DNA from: Saprospiraceae bacterium
GTDB lineage: Bacteria > Bacteroidota > Bacteroidia > Chitinophagales > Saprospiraceae
Direction: 5' to 3'
Length of the DNA stretch: 15,554 nucleotides
Assembly: GCA_020630355.1 (NCBI GenBank)
Contig: JAHDBO010000016.1
Coordinates: 1-15,554, forward strand
Below are positions 1 through 7,389 of the stretch, piece after piece. A model generated the notes under the pieces. The model was given only the letters and a program-made list of their open reading frames with translations. It was not told the DNA's origin and made no database searches. Positions within the stretch are counted from its first letter, which is position 1, and every line of letters begins with the position of its first letter. A program made the position numbers and the translations under genes.

Positions 1-1
1 A

Positions 2-52
2 GATAAAGGTAAAGGGTTTGGATTAAATGCTATATCATATTCTTGTCATTAA
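2..52 (+). CDS. Possible 3' tail of an upstream coding region (very uncertain)
   Basis: The first bases can be read as a 16-residue tail ending in a TAA at 50-52. It contains GKGFGLNAI, which resembles the glycine-rich G2 box of a histidine-kinase ATPase domain. In a real kinase more sequence would normally follow, so this could be a degraded remnant or chance. A hairpin shortly downstream (82-106) would suit the end of a transcription unit on this strand as well. Nothing else is available within the window to support it. Confidence 0.12.
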   Translation, partial: DKGKGFGLNAISYSCH

Positions 53-68
53 GTGCAATCCTAGGGTT

Positions 69-106
69 AAACAAAAAGAAACCCTTGCTGGTGATACCAA
101 CAAGGG
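69..106 (-). terminator. Intrinsic terminator of the HAD gene
   Basis: CCCTTG (82-87) pairs with CAAGGG (101-106), and after one mismatch TGGT (89-92) pairs with ACCA (96-99). Read on the minus strand the stem is followed by TTTCTTTTTGTTT. It lies about 45 bp past the stop codon of the HAD gene. On the plus strand the downstream sequence is also T-rich (113 onward), so it may act in both directions. Confidence 0.7.
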
Positions 107-149
107 GGAATGTGTTTTCGTTTTATTTTGTCAAACTTTCTAGTGAACA

Positions 150-575
150 CTAGTGCTTGAATACTTCTATCTCGTGGTTCTTGACCACCAAATCGGTGAA
201 CTTTCCTTTGAAACGGGTAGCCTTTACGATGTGGTTATCAATCCAATGGTAATTACCACCTCTTGGTTTGTCCATTAATAGACCGTGGTATTTGAACCCA
301 TTTTCTTCCAACCACTTAGTCGTTACCTCTCGGTGCTCTTCTGTTCTAGAAGTAAAGAAGGTGATGATGTGGCCTTCTTCATGCCATTTGTTACAAATTT
401 TCAAGGCATCTTTGTAAGGCATCGCCGTACCCATACGTTCTGGTTCCTCATTTGGAATGTCATCACAGATTGTTCCATCAATGTCAATTAGGAAATTTTT
501 GACATTTTCTGGTAATACTGGACTTACTGTTTCTCCTTTTTCGTTAAAGGACTGCTTCAATTCATGGTTATCCAT
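150..575 (-). CDS. Small HAD-superfamily phosphatase (BcbF/capsule-type)
   Basis: This 141-residue cytoplasmic protein is a minimal HAD phosphatase. Motif I is DIDGT (nucleophile D31, acid/base D33), motif II is FFTSR (around T75/S76), the motif III lysine is probably K103 in MDKPRGG, and motif IV is reduced to WIDNH (D113-N114) rather than the usual acidic pair. There is no large cap domain, so the substrate could be a macromolecule or a sugar phosphate. Bacteroidota homologues are often labelled phosphoheptose isomerase or capsule biosynthesis phosphatase; the isomerase label does not fit these motifs. The first 25 or so residues precede the HAD core and may be an extension or a sign of a later start, but no other Met falls before motif I. 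The gene is monocistronic, divergent from the cyclase gene, and followed by a terminator. Phosphatase activity is well supported; the substrate is unknown. Confidence 0.85.
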   Translation of the reverse strand: MDNHELKQSFNEKGETVSPVLPENVKNFLIDIDGTICDDIPNEEPERMGTAMPYKDALKICNKWHEEGHIITFFTSRTEEHREVTTKWLEENGFKYHGLLMDKPRGGNYHWIDNHIVKATRFKGKFTDLVVKNHEIEVFKH

Positions 576-721
576 CGCACAATTTTTTTACCTTTTGAAA
601 TGTGGTTTTGCTGGCAAGGCTTAAAGTGATTCTAGTTGTTATAACCAGATTTCAAAAATCAAGCCGCAAAATTACAATAAAAGACATATAATCTCCGAGC
701 AAGATTGAGTTATTTTTAATA

Positions 722-793
722 TAAAACGAATTAGAGGCACTATAATTACTAAAATTTACGATTGTTTGAGCTTTTTTGGGTTAAAACGAATTA
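722..793 (+). repeat. 12-bp direct repeat, two copies 60 bp apart
   Basis: TAAAACGAATTA occurs at 722-733 and again at 782-793, exactly 60 bp apart, in the 291-bp divergent gap (576-866) between the HAD and cyclase genes. Sixty bp is close to six helical turns, so both copies would face the same side of the DNA. That suits a dimeric or looping regulator, but the AT-rich background makes coincidence possible. Apart from these copies and a short GTTATAAC palindrome near 637-644, I see nothing else definite in this gap. Confidence 0.4.
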
Positions 794-866
794 TAGATTT
801 AATGAATAATAGATACATTGTGAATTATGTTAAATTTACAATCCACATTTTAATTTAATATTTAGA

Positions 867-3800
867 TTGAAACAACTCGTTCCACAATTTATCCTAGAAA
901 AAAACACTGAACAAAACCAGTCTGGTAGTCTTCAGGCTTATACGATGTTCATTGATTTATCAGGTTTTACGGCATTGTCCAGTACCTTGATGAAGCGTGG
1001 GACAGAAGGAGCGGAGATATTGTCCATTATCCTGAATAGTGTTTTTGAGCCATTGGTAAGTGTGGTTTATGATAGAGGAGGTTTTATTCCATATTTCGCA
1101 GGGGATGCGTTTACCGCCATTTTTCAAACGAAAAATAATTCTATCTCGGCCGAGGAGCTATTGGCCACAGCAGTATTGATTCAAGATTTATTCAAGATAG
1201 ATGGCTCGAAAAATACACCTTTTGGTGATTTTCAGATTGATGCGAAGGTTGGTCTTTCTTATGGTCGTGTCAAGTGGGGAATCGTAGGAGAGGTGGTTCA
1301 GTCTTTTTATTTCAGAGGGGCAGCGATTGATAATTGCGCAGCGAGTGAGCACCATGCGGAAAAACAGGAAATCGTACTGGACAAATATTTTTTATCAAAA
1401 CTAAAAGTATCGCCATCTATCACACAGGTTTCAGATGATTTCTTCAGACTAGAAAAATTTAACCAAACCATTCCTTTTAGGCAAGCTGTCGAAAAGAAGC
1501 CGCTTTTTTCGGTCAAGGACTTGAAACCTTTTTTGCCACAAGCGGTTATCCACGCCAATGATAAAGGAGAGTTTAGAGAGGTTGTCTCTGTGTTCATTTC
1601 GTTTAGAGGTGTTGACAGAGAGGAGGATTTTAACGAGTTTAGTTCTATTGTCATCAATCAATTTCATCGCTTCGCAGGTTATTTCAAGGAAATTGATTTC
1701 GGGGACAAAGGAGGTGTTATTGTAGGTTTTTTTGGGGCGCCGCTTTCTTTCGAAAATAACAAAGAAAGGGCATTGGAGTTTGTGCTGGACTTACAATTGG
1801 CATTGGAATATTTAGAGCACGAGATAAGCTTACAGTATAAGATAGGGCTTTCTAGTGGTGTTGCCTATACTGGTTTTATCGGTGGAGAGCCGTGCTGTCA
1901 GTATGCTGCCGTAGGCAACACGGTCAATCTAGCGGCGAGGTTGATGGTCTCTGCGGATTGGGGAGAAGTATTGACAGACGAGGATATTGCAAAAGAAAAG
2001 TATTTTCAATTCAAAGATAAAGGCACTATCCGATTTAAAGGGATAGAGGGCGCCGTTTCTATTTTTCAACTAGAAGGGAAACTTGATCGTTCAGCTCCTT
2101 TTTATGAACGGGAGTTTGCAGGAAGGCAAGAGGAACTCACAGGGCTAGTCGAGTTTGCCCAACCCATGTTTGATGGGCAATGTCCAGGGGTGGTTTATTT
2201 ATACGGAGAGGCTGGTATTGGTAAAAGCCGATTGTGTTTCGAGATGCGGAAGCAATTGCGCACAAAAGGGCATTTGAACTGGTATATCTGCCAAGCGGAC
2301 CAAATACTAAAAAAGCCTTTTAATCCCTTTCTGTATTTTATAAAAAACTATTTCCAACAATCTTCTCAGAAAAGCCTAAAAGAGAACAAGCATCAGTTTG
2401 GATTGCTCTTTGAGGCATTGGTAGAACGTTGTGGAGCTTTGGGCAAAAAAGGGGAGGAAGTTGCTAAAGAACTAGAAAGGACGAAGACAATTCTAGCTGC
2501 ATTGGTGGGCATTGCGGATGACCAATCGCTTTGGGAACAACTCGACGCAAAGGGTCGTTATCAAAATACAATTGCGTCCATTGCCAATTTAATCGTAGCA
2601 GAAAGCCTTTTTGCTCCGACGGTCATCGAGTTGGAAGATGCACACTGGTTTGACAATAGTTCTAAGGCGTTTCTACAAGATTTCATACGCACTTTTCAGA
2701 AATATCCTATCTTATTGGTGATCACTTCTCGCTATTGGGATGATGGAGGAAAACCGCTACTGTTCGAACCGAGTATCCTAGAGCGAGAGGGCATTGCTGT
2801 GCTTTCTTATGATTTGAACATACTCTCAACCATCACGGTCAACCAACTGGCAGAGAAATGGCTAGGAGGTAAAGTTGGCAAAGAGGTGTTGGCACTGTTT
2901 CAACGTGCTACCAATGGCAATCCCTTCTATCTAGAGCAGATGATCGAATATTTTTTAGAAACGGATATTCTTGTAAAAAAAGGGGAGTGGTGGAAGATAA
3001 AAGAAGGAGAAATCAAAGTGTCGGGTTCTTTGAATACGATTTTGATGGCACGTATTGACCGCTTATCGGCTTTAGTCAAAGAGACCGTTAAGGCAGCGGC
3101 AGTGATCGGACGTGAATTTGAAGTGCCAGTTTTGACGGAAGTCATGAAGTCCCAACAAGCTTTCAAAGAGAAAGATACGGGGGTCTTATTGCGAGAGCAG
3201 ATTCGCTCAGCAGAACGCAATCAGATTTGGAAGGCGGTCAGCGAATTGCGGTACATGTTCAAGCACAGTTTGCTTAGGGAGGCAGTTTATGACATGCAAT
3301 TGAAGGCTAGTTTGAGGGAATTGCACCGTTTTATAGGAGAGGCAATCGAGCGTTTATATCCTGAAAATAGAGAAGGGCGGTCGGCTGATTTGGCATTTCA
3401 TTTTGAACAAGCCGGGGTACAAGAAAAAACAACCAAGTACCTAGAAAAGGCTGCGGAGTACAATCGACACAATTACCACAACGAACGTGCGATTTATTTT
3501 TATGATAAATTGCTAAAGATACTCCGAGCCGAAAAAAATAAGGTGAATACCATCCGCATTTTATTGAAAAAAGGAAGCGTTTTGGAATTGGTGGGAGAAT
3601 GGGGAGCCTGTGAAGAGCGATACACGGAAGCCTTGCAGCTCGCAAATGAACTGGAAAATAAGAAGTATATCGGTCGAGCTAATAATCGACTAGGTAATTT
3701 ACTGACCTTGAAAGGTGACTACGAACAAGCGCGCTTGAATTTGGAAACATCTGCTGCTTTCTTTGAGAATATCAATGACCAAATTGGTATGTACCAAGTT

Positions 3801-4883
3801 TATGGTAACTTAGGGAATGTTTTTTTCCGCCAAGGGGAATATGAGCAGGCCAAAGATTATTATATCCGTAGCATCGAAATCAGTGAAAAAGTGGGGCGTT
3901 CTATCCAAAATTCAAGGGTTGTTGCTAATCTAGGCTTGACCTACATGAATCAGGGACGATATGAAGAAGCGATTCAATGTCAATTGCCACAATTGAATTT
4001 ATGCCAGGAGGCCGAAAACAAACAGGGTATCGCAACAATGAGCATCAATCTGGGGATTGTCCTTTTTGAAAAAGGCGATTACCAAAAAGCGATGCAGCAC
4101 TACCAACAAGGCATGGAAGTAGCGGAGTTGCTTGGGGATAAGCTGTTGATGTCGATAGCAATAGGTTGTATCGGTAGCGTCTATGAGCGTCAAGGCGATT
4201 ATCAGAAGGCGATGGAACATTTTGTAGAAGACTTAGAACTTTCCGAAACCCTAGGCGATAAACAAGGGATTGCTATTGCTCTGGGATTGATTGGAGATTT
4301 GTTTGTTTTGAAAGGTGAGTTTGAAAAAGGCTGTGACTATCTGGAAAGAAATTTGTCTCTATGCCGAGATATTAACTATCAAAAAGGGATTGCAAAATCC
4401 TTAGGGACTCTAGGAGATGCTTGTTTATATAGAAAAGAATACCAGAAGGCGCTGAAATGCTATTTGGAAGCCGTTGATATATCCAAATATATTGACAATA
4501 AAAGGACGCTAAGTTATACCTTGTTACAATTAGCAACGCTCTATCATGAGATGGGGGAATGTCATAAAGCAGAAGAGGTTTTAAACGAAGGACGACGCAT
4601 TACAAAAGAATTGGATAATCGAGAGTTGTACTTCAATATGAATGTTCTGAATCATCGAACGGGATATGTCTGTAGTGGTAATTCAAAACATATTGAGGCG
4701 TTAAAAAACCTACTTGCAGAAGTGAAGTCCGAGCGGGAGCGAGGAGCCATATTGTATTCTTTGACATTGATGGGAGAGCATGGATACCAAGCGGAAGCCC
4801 TAAGTATTTATCAATCTATTTACAAAAAAACACCCAAATATCTTGTTTATAAACGGATGTTAGAGCTTCAGGCACTGGGTTAA
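867..4883 (+). CDS. Soluble-adenylyl-cyclase-like protein: tandem class III cyclase domains, STAND ATPase, TPR array
   Basis: This protein has 1338 residues and no signal peptide or membrane segment. Cyclase domain 1 (about 22-205) carries both metal-binding aspartates, D30 in FIDLSGFT and D80 in FAGDAF. Cyclase domain 2 (about 235-403) supplies DKG (K281) and VNLAAR (N354, R358), so one composite active site is expected, as in ADCY10. At the position of ADCY10 T405, which helps recognise adenine, there is Ala (A347). An ATPase follows with Walker A GEAGIGKS (447-454) and Walker B IELEDAHW (587-594), then a helical region and about nine TPRs (about 897-1249). Eight of them start exactly 40 residues apart from about 938. 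The start is TTG; the next in-frame Met, residue 27, would cut into the first cyclase motif, so TTG is preferred. The likely role is making cAMP (or cGMP) in response to a partner sensed by the TPR/ATPase part. Nucleotide and signal are inferred. Confidence 0.93.
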   Translation: MKQLVPQFILEKNTEQNQSGSLQAYTMFIDLSGFTALSSTLMKRGTEGAEILSIILNSVFEPLVSVVYDRGGFIPYFAGDAFTAIFQTKNNSISAEELLATAVLIQDLFKIDGSKNTPFGDFQIDAKVGLSYGRVKWGIVGEVVQSFYFRGAAIDNCAASEHHAEKQEIVLDKYFLSKLKVSPSITQVSDDFFRLEKFNQTIPFRQAVEKKPLFSVKDLKPFLPQAVIHANDKGEFREVVSVFISFRGVDREEDFNEFSSIVINQFHRFAGYFKEIDFGDKGGVIVGFFGAPLSFENNKERALEFVLDLQLALEYLEHEISLQYKIGLSSGVAYTGFIGGEPCCQYAAVGNTVNLAARLMVSADWGEVLTDEDIAKEKYFQFKDKGTIRFKGIEGAVSIFQLEGKLDRSAPFYEREFAGRQEELTGLVEFAQPMFDGQCPGVVYLYGEAGIGKSRLCFEMRKQLRTKGHLNWYICQADQILKKPFNPFLYFIKNYFQQSSQKSLKENKHQFGLLFEALVERCGALGKKGEEVAKELERTKTILAALVGIADDQSLWEQLDAKGRYQNTIASIANLIVAESLFAPTVIELEDAHWFDNSSKAFLQDFIRTFQKYPILLVITSRYWDDGGKPLLFEPSILEREGIAVLSYDLNILSTITVNQLAEKWLGGKVGKEVLALFQRATNGNPFYLEQMIEYFLETDILVKKGEWWKIKEGEIKVSGSLNTILMARIDRLSALVKETVKAAAVIGREFEVPVLTEVMKSQQAFKEKDTGVLLREQIRSAERNQIWKAVSELRYMFKHSLLREAVYDMQLKASLRELHRFIGEAIERLYPENREGRSADLAFHFEQAGVQEKTTKYLEKAAEYNRHNYHNERAIYFYDKLLKILRAEKNKVNTIRILLKKGSVLELVGEWGACEERYTEALQLANELENKKYIGRANNRLGNLLTLKGDYEQARLNLETSAAFFENINDQIGMYQVYGNLGNVFFRQGEYEQAKDYYIRSIEISEKVGRSIQNSRVVANLGLTYMNQGRYEEAIQCQLPQLNLCQEAENKQGIATMSINLGIVLFEKGDYQKAMQHYQQGMEVAELLGDKLLMSIAIGCIGSVYERQGDYQKAMEHFVEDLELSETLGDKQGIAIALGLIGDLFVLKGEFEKGCDYLERNLSLCRDINYQKGIAKSLGTLGDACLYRKEYQKALKCYLEAVDISKYIDNKRTLSYTLLQLATLYHEMGECHKAEEVLNEGRRITKELDNRELYFNMNVLNHRTGYVCSGNSKHIEALKNLLAEVKSERERGAILYSLTLMGEHGYQAEALSIYQSIYKKTPKYLVYKRMLELQALG

Positions 4884-4936
4884 AATGTTTATATTTGAGA
4901 ACAACCTGTATGTTTTTTAATTCAAAAGATATAATT

Positions 4937-5629
4937 ATGAAAAACACATTGATTTTTTTATTAAGTTTTATAGTGCTTCCTTTTATGGTGGGGGCGCAGT
5001 TGTCGATAGCGGATGTGGAAGCCCTGCAAGTGGAGGAAAACGAACGTGCGATGAGCGTCGGTAAAAATAATTCCCTGAGTATTGCCGTGCCTAATGCGGA
5101 AGCGAAATCGCTTCAGAAAAGCTGGACGAAATTGATGAAAGATTACAAAGGGGGAAAGACGAAACGCAATCGGAAAACAAAAGAGATTTTCTCGGATGAT
5201 TTAGAAATCACAGGTGTGGGTGGTGCGAACACTGTAGATGTATATGCAACGGTAAGTGGAAATACCTTGACGGCTTGGTTTGATTTGGGAGGGGCGTATG
5301 TTAATTCAATTGACCACCCTGATAAATACAGCTCGGCAGAATCTATATTATTGAACTTTGCAAAAGAGAATATTGCTGGTATGGTGGAAGCCGAAGTGGA
5401 AGCAGAAGAGGACAAGCTAAAAAAGCAAGAAAAAAATTATGAAAAATTGGTCAAGCAAAAATCAAAACTAGAGCGTGATATAGAGAGCTATAAGAAAAAA
5501 ATCGAAGAGGCAGAAGCCGATATTGAGGCGAATATCGTCGATCAAGAGAAGACTACAGAGGCGATAGAAGCACAAAAAGAGGCAGTTGAAGAAGTGAAAG
5601 CAAGACTTTCGGAGATAAAAAAACAATAA
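4937..5629 (+). CDS. Secreted coiled-coil protein of unknown function
   Basis: The protein has 230 residues from ATG 4937. The first 20 residues form a clear signal peptide (MKNTLIFLLSFIVLPFMVGA) with likely cleavage before Gln21. An in-frame TTG at 4895 would add 14 residues and spoil the signal, so I reject it. After the signal comes a mixed region of about 120 residues with a basic patch (KGGKTKRNRKTKEIF, about residues 71-85) and beta-like segments rich in Gly and Val. The final 80 residues (about 150-229) are a highly charged Lys/Glu coiled coil with no cysteine. It lies 53 bp after the cyclase stop with no terminator between, so co-transcription is likely, and a terminator follows. The family looks like a Bacteroidota-specific periplasmic hypothetical protein. 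I do not recognise a function. Confidence 0.8.
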   Translation: MKNTLIFLLSFIVLPFMVGAQLSIADVEALQVEENERAMSVGKNNSLSIAVPNAEAKSLQKSWTKLMKDYKGGKTKRNRKTKEIFSDDLEITGVGGANTVDVYATVSGNTLTAWFDLGGAYVNSIDHPDKYSSAESILLNFAKENIAGMVEAEVEAEEDKLKKQEKNYEKLVKQKSKLERDIESYKKKIEEAEADIEANIVDQEKTTEAIEAQKEAVEEVKARLSEIKKQ

Positions 5630-5661
5630 ACTGCACTAAAGCATATTAATTTTCAATTGCG

Positions 5662-5702
5662 AAAGGTAGATAATGTGTACACATTATCTACCTTTGTTTT
5701 TT
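5662..5702 (+). terminator. Perfect 34-bp palindrome with T-run (terminator)
   Basis: Bases 5662-5678 are the exact reverse complement of 5679-5695, giving 17 bp per arm with no spacer. In RNA the loop would open to about four bases. The palindrome is followed by GTTTTTT (5696-5702). It lies 32 bp after the stop of the secreted coiled-coil gene and before pheS. It reads as an intrinsic terminator on the plus strand; a perfectly symmetrical duplex could also bind a dimeric protein. Confidence 0.75.
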
Positions 5703-5719
5703 AGTTTAGTTAGTTACAT

Positions 5720-5770
5720 ATACCAATCAATAATCAAAATCATCATTAAATTCTAACTATGGATTGGTAT
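5720..5770. repeat. Inverted repeat in the pheS leader region
   Basis: ATACCAATC (5720-5728) and GATTGGTAT (5762-5770) are perfect 9-bp inverted copies separated by 33 bases, 65 bp upstream of the pheS start. The arrangement could be an operator pair or a long-loop RNA stem in the pheS leader. No T-run follows, so it is not a terminator. Confidence 0.4.
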
Positions 5771-5834
5771 TAGATTGAAACTGGGGCAGGTGAAATGCCT
5801 GATTCTTCATTTTTCATTCTTAATTATTAAGATT

Positions 5835-6875
5835 ATGTCTGCTGAAATTTTCGATAAGGTCAAAACGGTATTAGAAAAAATTAAAATGGCTGCGCCAAGC
5901 GATGCGGAGCAGTTGGAGCAATTCCGTATTCGTTACTTAGGGACTAAGAATATCATCAAACCCCTGTTTGGAGAGATTAGAAATGTTGCGAATGAGCGAA
6001 AGAAGGAGTTTGGACAATTGGTCAACGAAGTAAAACAAACAGCCGAGTCAAAATTTCAGGACTTAAAAACACAACTAGAAGCGGCAAATGAATCTGCCGA
6101 GTCTTCAGATTTGGACTGGTCTGCTCCAGCAGAGCCAATTGTGATGGGCTCTAGACATCCAATTGCTATCGTATGGAATCGGATAGTAGAGATTTTCTCA
6201 AGAATTGGTTTTACCGTGGCAGAAGGGCGGGAGATTGAAGACGATTGGCACAATTTTACTGCCATGAATACACCAGAAGACCATCCCGCTCGGGATATGC
6301 AGGATACTTTCTATTTGTTGAACGACCCAGAAATGCTACTGAGAACCCATACTTCGTCTGTACAGGCAAGGACGATGACGAAGTTGGAGCCGCCAATACG
6401 CATTATCGCACCGGGTAGAGTATATCGCAACGAAACCATTTCTGCTAGGGCGCATTGTCAATTCCACCAAGTAGAAGGGCTTTATGTGGCAGAGAATGTT
6501 TCTTTTGCGGATTTGAAACAGACTTTATATTATTTCGCAAGGGAATTATATGGCGATAGTACCAAAATTCGCCTTCGCCCTTCTTATTTCCCATTTACAG
6601 AGCCAAGTGCCGAAATGGACATTTCTTGCTTCGTTTGCCATACTGAAGGCTGCAATATTTGTAAATACACAGGTTGGGTAGAGATATTGGGCTGTGGTAT
6701 GGTAGACCCACAAGTATTGGAAAACTGTGGCATCGATTCTAAGAAATACACTGGCTTCGCCTTCGGAATGGGTATAGAGCGCCAAGCAATGCTTCGCTAC
6801 AGGATTAACGACATCCGCCTCTTCTTTGAGAATGACGTCCGCTTTCTAAAGCAGTTTAGCGCTGCTGATAGATAA
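5835..6875 (+). CDS. pheS: Phenylalanyl-tRNA synthetase alpha subunit
   Basis: PheS is the catalytic subunit of the cytoplasmic alpha2beta2 enzyme that charges tRNA-Phe. From ATG 5835 the protein has 346 residues, a normal family length. An in-frame ATG at 5775 would add 20 hydrophobic residues that do not belong to PheS and is rejected. The N-terminal helical arm (about 1-90) is followed by the class II core: HPARDMQDTFYL, motif 2 (APGRVYRNETISARAHCQFHQ), FTEPSAEMD, and motif 3 (GFAFGMGIERQAMLRYRIND). Between FTEPSAEMD and WVEILGCGMV lies a C-x2-C-x4-C-x2-C group (C265, C268, C273, C276), a zinc-ribbon-like insert absent from E. coli PheS but, from memory, common in Bacteroidota. pheT is not adjacent; the next gene is an unrelated small hypothetical, and a probable terminator follows. 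The assignment is secure. Confidence 0.98.
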   Translation: MSAEIFDKVKTVLEKIKMAAPSDAEQLEQFRIRYLGTKNIIKPLFGEIRNVANERKKEFGQLVNEVKQTAESKFQDLKTQLEAANESAESSDLDWSAPAEPIVMGSRHPIAIVWNRIVEIFSRIGFTVAEGREIEDDWHNFTAMNTPEDHPARDMQDTFYLLNDPEMLLRTHTSSVQARTMTKLEPPIRIIAPGRVYRNETISARAHCQFHQVEGLYVAENVSFADLKQTLYYFARELYGDSTKIRLRPSYFPFTEPSAEMDISCFVCHTEGCNICKYTGWVEILGCGMVDPQVLENCGIDSKKYTGFAFGMGIERQAMLRYRINDIRLFFENDVRFLKQFSAADR

Positions 6876-6969
6876 GACTTATATTGCAGGCGAGCATTGT
6901 GAATTAAGCACTTACACTTTAGTTAATTTTCTTTCCTTGTGAAAGACGCTATTTTTATGGCAAGTATTA

Positions 6970-7005
6970 GGACAGTATGTATATATGCTGTCCATGATAT
7001 TTTTT
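6970..7005 (+). terminator. Probable pheS terminator
   Basis: GGACAGTAT (6970-6978) pairs with ATGCTGTCC (6985-6993) through nine pairs including one G-T, with a six-base loop. A run of six T follows at 7000-7005, six bases beyond the stem. The gap between stem and T-run is longer than ideal. It lies 94 bp past the pheS stop; the rest of the 173-bp gap shows nothing definite. Confidence 0.5.
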
Positions 7006-7048
7006 GTCATAACCCAATAAACATTGTTAATTACGAAATGTCCTTGCC

Positions 7049-7342
7049 ATGAAAACCAACAAAGAGAAGAAGTTGAAGTTGAATGATATTGACCCAGAAG
7101 TCCTACAAGCTTGTATTTTGGAGATTATTGAGTCTGCGGATGAAATACTAGAGCTGTATCAGATAGACGGGGCATTGCTTAATTTGAGTGTAGGGAGCCC
7201 GAGTGATGAAGCACCTAGAAATGATAATTATAGCATCCAGCCCAATTATTCTTCCGAAACAAAAGAGGAGAAAGTGCCTTTTGGGCTTCAGATAAGTTAT
7301 GATAAAGTTTTTACAGACTTTAGCAATAAGCAGGCTTCATGA
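7049..7342 (+). CDS. Small acidic hypothetical protein
   Basis: This 97-residue soluble protein has no signal peptide. A basic start (MKTNKEKKLK) leads into an acidic helical segment (about residues 12-45, with LQACILEIIESADEILELY) and then a polar tail rich in Ser, Asn, Asp and Glu that is probably disordered. The single cysteine is in the helical part. It lies 47 bp upstream of the lipoprotein gene on the same strand, so the two may be co-transcribed. A five-codon reading frame starting at ATG 7038 ends in a TGA that overlaps this start as ATGA. I do not recognise the family. The amphipathic helix could serve protein-protein contact. Confidence 0.65.
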   Translation: MKTNKEKKLKLNDIDPEVLQACILEIIESADEILELYQIDGALLNLSVGSPSDEAPRNDNYSIQPNYSSETKEEKVPFGLQISYDKVFTDFSNKQAS

Positions 7343-7389
7343 TTGATTAGTGCTTGTGCTGAGTTGTATTGAAAAAGTAATGTCTACTG

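Noticed and set aside
3331..3645. Minus-strand reading frame of 104 residues inside the cyclase gene
   Set aside because: It lies in the TPR/helical part of a clear plus-strand gene, has no recognisable domain, and its openness follows from the codon use of the real gene.
3678..4613. Repeated DNA with 120-bp period that might be read as a repeat array or CRISPR
   Set aside because: The copies are imperfect, remain in frame, and encode TPR helices; there are no constant repeats with unique spacers.
4895..4936. TTG start adding 14 residues to the secreted coiled-coil protein
   Set aside because: It would bury the signal peptide; ATG 4937 gives a textbook signal with cleavage after VGA.
5775..5834. 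In-frame N-terminal extension of PheS, or a Phe-containing leader peptide for attenuation
   Set aside because: The extension reads straight into PheS with no stop, has only two Phe residues, and gives a hydrophobic start unknown in PheS. ATG 5835 gives the normal length.
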